Of a DNA stretch of 64,000 bases, positions 60,306 to 64,000 are shown in pieces (position 1 is the first letter of the stretch; every line of letters starts with the position of its first letter). The translations under genes were made by a program, and so were the position numbers. Below the pieces are notes generated by a model, which saw only the letters and a program-made list of their open reading frames with translations, was not told where the DNA came from and made no database searches. The stretch comes from Flavobacterium psychrophilum (GTDB lineage: Bacteria > Bacteroidota > Bacteroidia > Flavobacteriales > Flavobacteriaceae): positions 1 through 64,000 of the forward strand of contig CAMCFT010000008.1 in NCBI GenBank assembly GCA_945874225.1. The letters run 5' to 3'.

Positions 60306-61022
60306 ATGACAACAAAACTTTTTGAAGCAAATTTAAGAGGCAAAGCAGATTATGGTTGGCTTAAAGCTAATTTCTCTTTTTCATTTGGAAATTATTTCAA
60401 TCCGGAGCGCATTCAATTTGGAATGTTACGCGTTTTAAATGACGATACTATTGATGGCGGAACTGGTTTTGGCACACATCCTCACGATAATATGGAAATC
60501 ATCACGATTCCGCTGGAAGGAGGTTTGAAACATCGGGACAGTATGGGCAACGAAGGAATTATCCGTTTTGGAGAAGTGCAGGTAATGAGCGCCGGAACAG
60601 GAATCCAACATTCTGAGATGAATGCAAGCCAAATAGAACAGGCAAAAACATTGCAGCTATGGGTATTTCCTGACAAGCAAGACGTAAAACCCAGATACGA
60701 ACAGAAATCATTTGATATTGAAAATCAAATCAATACCTTTGTAAACATTGTTTCTCCAAAAGATAAAAATGACGGTCATGCGCTATGGGTTCACCAGCAA
60801 ACTTTTTTTAATCTGGGAATCTTCGAAAAAGACAAAACCATCACTTATAAAGTAAATATCCCTCAAAACGGTGTTTATCTTTTCTTGATTGAAGGCGAAA
60901 TTGAAGTTGACAATCAAATTTTGAAGCCTAGAGACGCAATGGGAATTATTGACTTTGACCAATTTGAAATCAAAATCAATTCGAAAGCAAAAATACTTTT
61001 GGTCGAAGTGCCAATGAATTAA
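60306..61022 (+). CDS. Pirin-family protein
   Basis: A 238-aa bicupin protein. The metal-binding HPHDNMEIITIPLEGGLKHRDSMGN near residue 59 (part in motif form) and the RFGEVQVMSAGTGIQHSEMN segment are pirin hallmarks; H59, H61, H103 and E105-like residues would bind metal. Some pirins have quercetinase activity. Single gene; a small acetyltransferase-like gene follows 11 bp later. Confidence 0.9.
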   Translation: MTTKLFEANLRGKADYGWLKANFSFSFGNYFNPERIQFGMLRVLNDDTIDGGTGFGTHPHDNMEIITIPLEGGLKHRDSMGNEGIIRFGEVQVMSAGTGIQHSEMNASQIEQAKTLQLWVFPDKQDVKPRYEQKSFDIENQINTFVNIVSPKDKNDGHALWVHQQTFFNLGIFEKDKTITYKVNIPQNGVYLFLIEGEIEVDNQILKPRDAMGIIDFDQFEIKINSKAKILLVEVPMN

Positions 61023-61033
61023 AATTAATTATT

Positions 61034-61336
61034 ATGGAATCTGCAGTCATCATTGAAATCAAGGACAATACTTTTGCCAGACAATTTGAAACAATAACCG
61101 AAAAAGGATTAGTTACAGTCGAATATTCTTTTCAAGAGAAGAAAATATTTTTAACAAAAATTCATGTCCCGGATTTGTTTGATGATGAAGAATTTATTTC
61201 AAATTTACTCAGAAACATTATGGCAATAGCTATTGAAAGAAAACTAAAAGTGGTTCCTATTCTTCCCAAAATAGTTGTTTTCTTTAAAAAGAATCCTACT
61301 TATAAAGAGTTGCTGCCACCTGGCATTAGAATATAA
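61034..61336 (+). CDS. Small GNAT-like protein (YjdJ/Gly-type)
   Basis: A 100-aa protein similar to small GCN5-type acetyltransferase-like proteins: LVTVEYSFQEKKIFLTKIHVP in the front and IAIERKLKVVPILPKIVVFF near the end. It lies 11 bp after the pirin gene, probably in one operon. Activity uncertain. Confidence 0.75.
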   Translation: MESAVIIEIKDNTFARQFETITEKGLVTVEYSFQEKKIFLTKIHVPDLFDDEEFISNLLRNIMAIAIERKLKVVPILPKIVVFFKKNPTYKELLPPGIRI

Positions 61337-61370
61337 AAAAAGAGCTGCTCCTTAACGAAACAGCCCATTT
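61335..61370 (-). terminator. Terminator of the ABC-F gene
   Basis: On the minus strand GGGCTG and CAGCTC pair (one G-T) around TTTCGTTAAGGAG, followed by T7. Also read from the plus strand. Confidence 0.65.
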
Positions 61371-61389
61371 TTCAATACATTACAAAAGA

Positions 61390-63024
61390 TTACTTCTCAA
61401 TCTCTCTCAAATTTTCCATTTTTTTGTGCGCCAGAAAACCGGCTATATCTTCAAAATGTTCTTTTACTCTTTTGTTTCCAAATTCGAAAACTTTCGTAGC
61501 CAATCCGTCGAGGAAATCTCTATCGTGCGAAACCAAAATTAATGTTCCGTCAAAATCACGTAAAGCGTCTTTGATAATATCTTTAGTTTTCATATCCAAA
61601 TGGTTTGAAGGCTCATCCAAAATCAATAAATTCACTGGTTCCAATAATAATTTTATCATCGCCAAACGTGTTTTTTCTCCACCCGAAAGTACTTTCACTT
61701 TCTTAGTCACATCGTCGCCGTGAAACATAAAAGCTCCTAAAATATCTTTAATTTTTGTTCGAACATCACCAACGGCGATATCATCAATGGTTTCGAAAAT
61801 AGTCGAATTTTCATCCAATAAAGACGCTTGATTTTGAGCAAAATAACCAATTTGTGCATTATGTCCTATCTCCAAACTTCCGCCATTGATTTCAATTTCT
61901 TTCATAATGGCTTTAATCATCGTCGATTTTCCTTCACCATTTTTTCCAACGAAAGCTACTTTTTCGCCACGTTCGATTACCATATTGGCATTTTCAAAAA
62001 CGATGTGATTGCCATACGATTTTGCCAAATCTTTGACGATTACCGGATATTGTCCGGAACGAACAGCAGGCGGAAACTTCAATCGCAATGCCGATGTGTC
62101 AATTTCGTCAATTTCGACGGGAACAATTTTTTCCAACATTTTCACACGCGATTGCACGGATAAGGTTTTAGAAAAAGTTCCTTTAAATCGATCTATAAAT
62201 TCTTGATTATCTGCAATCATTCGTTGTTGTTCATCGTAGGCTTTTTGTTGGTGCAAACGACGGTCTTTTCTGAGTTCCAAATAATGAGAATATTTGGCTT
62301 TGTAGTCATAGATTCGCCCCATTGTTACTTCAATAGTACGATTCGTAATATTATCGACAAAGGCTCTGTCGTGCGAAATCACCACAACCGCTTTGGCGGA
62401 ATTAATCAAGAAATCTTCCAACCATTGGATACTTTCAATGTCCATATGGTTCGTTGGTTCATCCAGCAAAATCAAATCTGGTTTTTGTAAAAGGATTTTA
62501 GCCAATTCAATTCGCATTCTCCAGCCACCTGAAAACTCCGATGTTTGACGAGTGAAATCTTCGCGAACAAAACCCAAACCAATTAGGATTTTCTCGATTT
62601 CAGCTTCATAATTCACCTCTTCGATAGCATAAAATTTCTCACTTAAGTCCGAAACTCTTTCGATTAATTTCATATACGCATCACTTTCATAATCAGTGCG
62701 GATGGTGAGTTGCTCGTTGATTTCATCAATCTCGGCTTTCATTTTGAAAATTTCGCCAAATGCTTTTGATGTTTCTTCCACAACGGTACAACTGTCCGAA
62801 GTCAATAAATGCTGTGGTAAATATGCAATTATCGCATCTTTTGGTGCCGAAATATTTCCTGTAGAAGGTTTGCTTTGACCAGCAATAATTTTTAAAAGCG
62901 TTGATTTTCCTGCTCCATTTTTACCCATAAGGGCAATTTTATCATTTTCATTTATGGCAAAAGAAATGTCACTAAATAAAGTGGTTCCGCCAAATTGCAC
63001 GGAGATATCGTTAACTGTAATCAT
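61390..63024 (-). CDS. ABC-F family ATPase
   Basis: A 544-aa protein with two ABC domains and no membrane segment. First Walker A GKNGAGKST near 35 with signature FSGGWRMRIELA near 166; second Walker A GKNGEGKST near 355 with signature LSGGEKTRLAM near 445. The linker about 240-310 fits the P-site tRNA interaction motif of translation factors such as EttA/YbiT. Specific role unknown. Confidence 0.9.
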   Translation of the reverse strand: MITVNDISVQFGGTTLFSDISFAINENDKIALMGKNGAGKSTLLKIIAGQSKPSTGNISAPKDAIIAYLPQHLLTSDSCTVVEETSKAFGEIFKMKAEIDEINEQLTIRTDYESDAYMKLIERVSDLSEKFYAIEEVNYEAEIEKILIGLGFVREDFTRQTSEFSGGWRMRIELAKILLQKPDLILLDEPTNHMDIESIQWLEDFLINSAKAVVVISHDRAFVDNITNRTIEVTMGRIYDYKAKYSHYLELRKDRRLHQQKAYDEQQRMIADNQEFIDRFKGTFSKTLSVQSRVKMLEKIVPVEIDEIDTSALRLKFPPAVRSGQYPVIVKDLAKSYGNHIVFENANMVIERGEKVAFVGKNGEGKSTMIKAIMKEIEINGGSLEIGHNAQIGYFAQNQASLLDENSTIFETIDDIAVGDVRTKIKDILGAFMFHGDDVTKKVKVLSGGEKTRLAMIKLLLEPVNLLILDEPSNHLDMKTKDIIKDALRDFDGTLILVSHDRDFLDGLATKVFEFGNKRVKEHFEDIAGFLAHKKMENLREIEK

Positions 63025-63090
63025 TGTTTATTTGTTGATTTGCAAATTCGATTATTCAATAATTTGAATGTCGAATTTTTTTGAAAGTTG

Positions 63091-63120
63091 CAAAGATAAC
63101 TTAAATAAGGAATTGGGCAA
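63091..63120 (-). promoter_or_regulatory. Promoter of the ABC-F gene
   Basis: TTG at 63120-63118 and TATCTTTG at 63098-63091 on the minus strand, 19 bases apart. The remaining 63121-63430 is AT-rich with no other feature seen. Confidence 0.55.
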
Positions 63121-63430
63121 TCGGAAAATGTAAAAGCAATAAATACAATTCCTTATAAAATTTCAGCACAAGCAACACATTGTTTTACTTAAAAGTATAG
63201 TAAAACCTATCTTAAATTTCTAAATATACCAAATTTTGCAGGTTTTTTAGTTTATATAAAACACTGATAAACAGCATTTTGATTTTTTTAAATACACGAA
63301 AGTACGGTTTCGTATGTTTTTTTTATATGCTTGAGATAATTTTTTGAGATTTGAAATAATAAAATCCCAAATGAAAAGCTTTAAGAATAAAAATGAAATT
63401 CAAGAAATAATCAACAAAAAAAACAAACCA

Positions 63431-64000
63431 ATGAAAAAAATTCTATGTTTACTAACAATAAGTTTTTTAATACTTAATTCTTGCTCTGACAGCAATAGTC
63501 CCAATAATGATTCAATTACATCTGTAAAAGATATTGATGGCAACTCCTATCAAGTCATACAAATATGTAACAGTACCTGGTTGAAGAGTAATCTAATTGT
63601 ATCCAAATATCGTAATGGCGATGTTATTCCTCAAGTTTCAGATCCGACTCAATGGGCTAGTTTAACAACTGGTGCTTGGTGTTATTATTCAAATGACACG
63701 GCTAATGGACCAATCTATGGAAAGTTGTATAATTGGTATGCCATAACCGACTCAAGAGGTTTAGCTCCCATCGGATGGCACGTCCCTAGTGATCTAGAAT
63801 TTACTACACTAAGTAATTGTTTAGGAGGAGAATCAATTGCTGGTGGTAAAATGAAAGCAACAACTTTATGGGATAGCCCAAATACAGGAGCTTCTAACAG
63901 TAGCGGATTTACAAGTCTACCTGGTGGTGTTCGTTACGCAAATGGAACATTTCAGTTTAAAGGATATAGCTCAAATTATTGGACTTCAACACCAAACAAT
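63431..64000 (+). CDS. FISUMP-domain lipoprotein, N-terminal part (cut by window edge)
   Basis: 190 codons visible from the ATG at 63431, whose signal has a lipobox (LILNSCSD). The region about 25-190 matches the Fibrobacter succinogenes major paralogous domain: TDSRGLAPIGWHVPSDLEF, GGKMKATTLWDSP and SGFTSLPGGVRYANGTF. Members are surface or secreted proteins of unknown function. The C-terminus lies outside the window. Confidence 0.88.
   Translation, partial: MKKILCLLTISFLILNSCSDSNSPNNDSITSVKDIDGNSYQVIQICNSTWLKSNLIVSKYRNGDVIPQVSDPTQWASLTTGAWCYYSNDTANGPIYGKLYNWYAITDSRGLAPIGWHVPSDLEFTTLSNCLGGESIAGGKMKATTLWDSPNTGASNSSGFTSLPGGVRYANGTFQFKGYSSNYWTSTPNN

Noticed and set aside
63121..63430. Possible small gene in the AT-rich gap before the FISUMP lipoprotein
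   Set aside because: Only short frames without ribosome binding sites or recognisable composition; the in-frame ATG at 63370 gives a lysine/asparagine-rich leader before the real lipoprotein signal.

Overview
The window looks like chromosome from a member of the Flavobacteriaceae, most likely Flavobacterium or a close relative. The DNA is AT-rich, and many promoters fit the Bacteroidota pattern TTG-N18..21-TAnnTTTG. There are two proteins with type IX secretion (T9SS) sorting domains, a zeaxanthin-type carotenoid cluster, a split transketolase, a short CarB and a DUF4252/ECF sigma factor module. Most of the window is ordinary core chromosome. The unusual parts are small repeats, one nuclease-bearing cassette and a probable light/B12 regulon.

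Layout. 1-350: tail of an IS3-family element, then a duplicated tRNA-Thr 3' end beside the intact tRNA-Thr. 424-4413: housekeeping genes (manA, bcp, queD, idi) and a secreted MsrB-MsrA fusion. 4414-9513: glycogen synthase, an acetate permease, a secreted cyclophilin and two surface proteins, with two copies of a palindromic intergenic repeat. 9993-15081: a compact operon of LolA-like carrier, two FtsX-type permeases, an ATPase and a beta-barrel protein, which together look like an inner-to-outer membrane lipid or lipoprotein route; a decayed copy of the barrel gene's end lies at 16154. 15330-20117: a lipoprotein, a DUF892 ferritin-like protein, a rhodanese operon with an Fnr-like palindrome, and the split transketolase. 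20238-28030: an FKBP-like lipoprotein, an S4 protein, a phosphoribosyltransferase, aroK, three tRNA-Lys and one tRNA-Leu, an ECF sigma/anti-sigma/DUF4252 module and an S41 protease.

28045-34250 is a vitamin B12 uptake locus. A TonB receptor is preceded by a cobalamin riboswitch, and a divergent operon encodes a binding protein, a permease and an ATPase. A GxxExxY nuclease-like gene inside perfect 25-bp inverted repeats has been inserted between the permease and ATPase genes.

38232-50491 is a probable photo-protection region. A CarH/LitR-type MerR regulator with a B12-binding domain heads an operon for phytoene desaturase, phytoene synthase, carotene hydroxylase, lycopene cyclase, an SRPBCC protein and photolyase. 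Facing it is a plus-strand operon of a TetR-like regulator, a UbiB-like kinase, TIGR03643, an SDR, FolE and an epimerase. I find the same 30-bp palindrome architecture, TGTT(T/C)A(N)-N16-inverse, over the promoters of carH, crtI and the TetR operon. I propose it is the operator of the CarH-like protein. Together with the B12 uptake locus, this suggests a B12-dependent light switch for pigment and DNA repair.

50578-64000: a secreted CotH/LTD protein, small conserved genes, a transglutaminase-like gene that looks like an accessory cassette, carB without its regulatory domain, rpmH, a hydrolase, pirin, an ABC-F protein, and the start of a FISUMP-domain lipoprotein that runs off the right edge.
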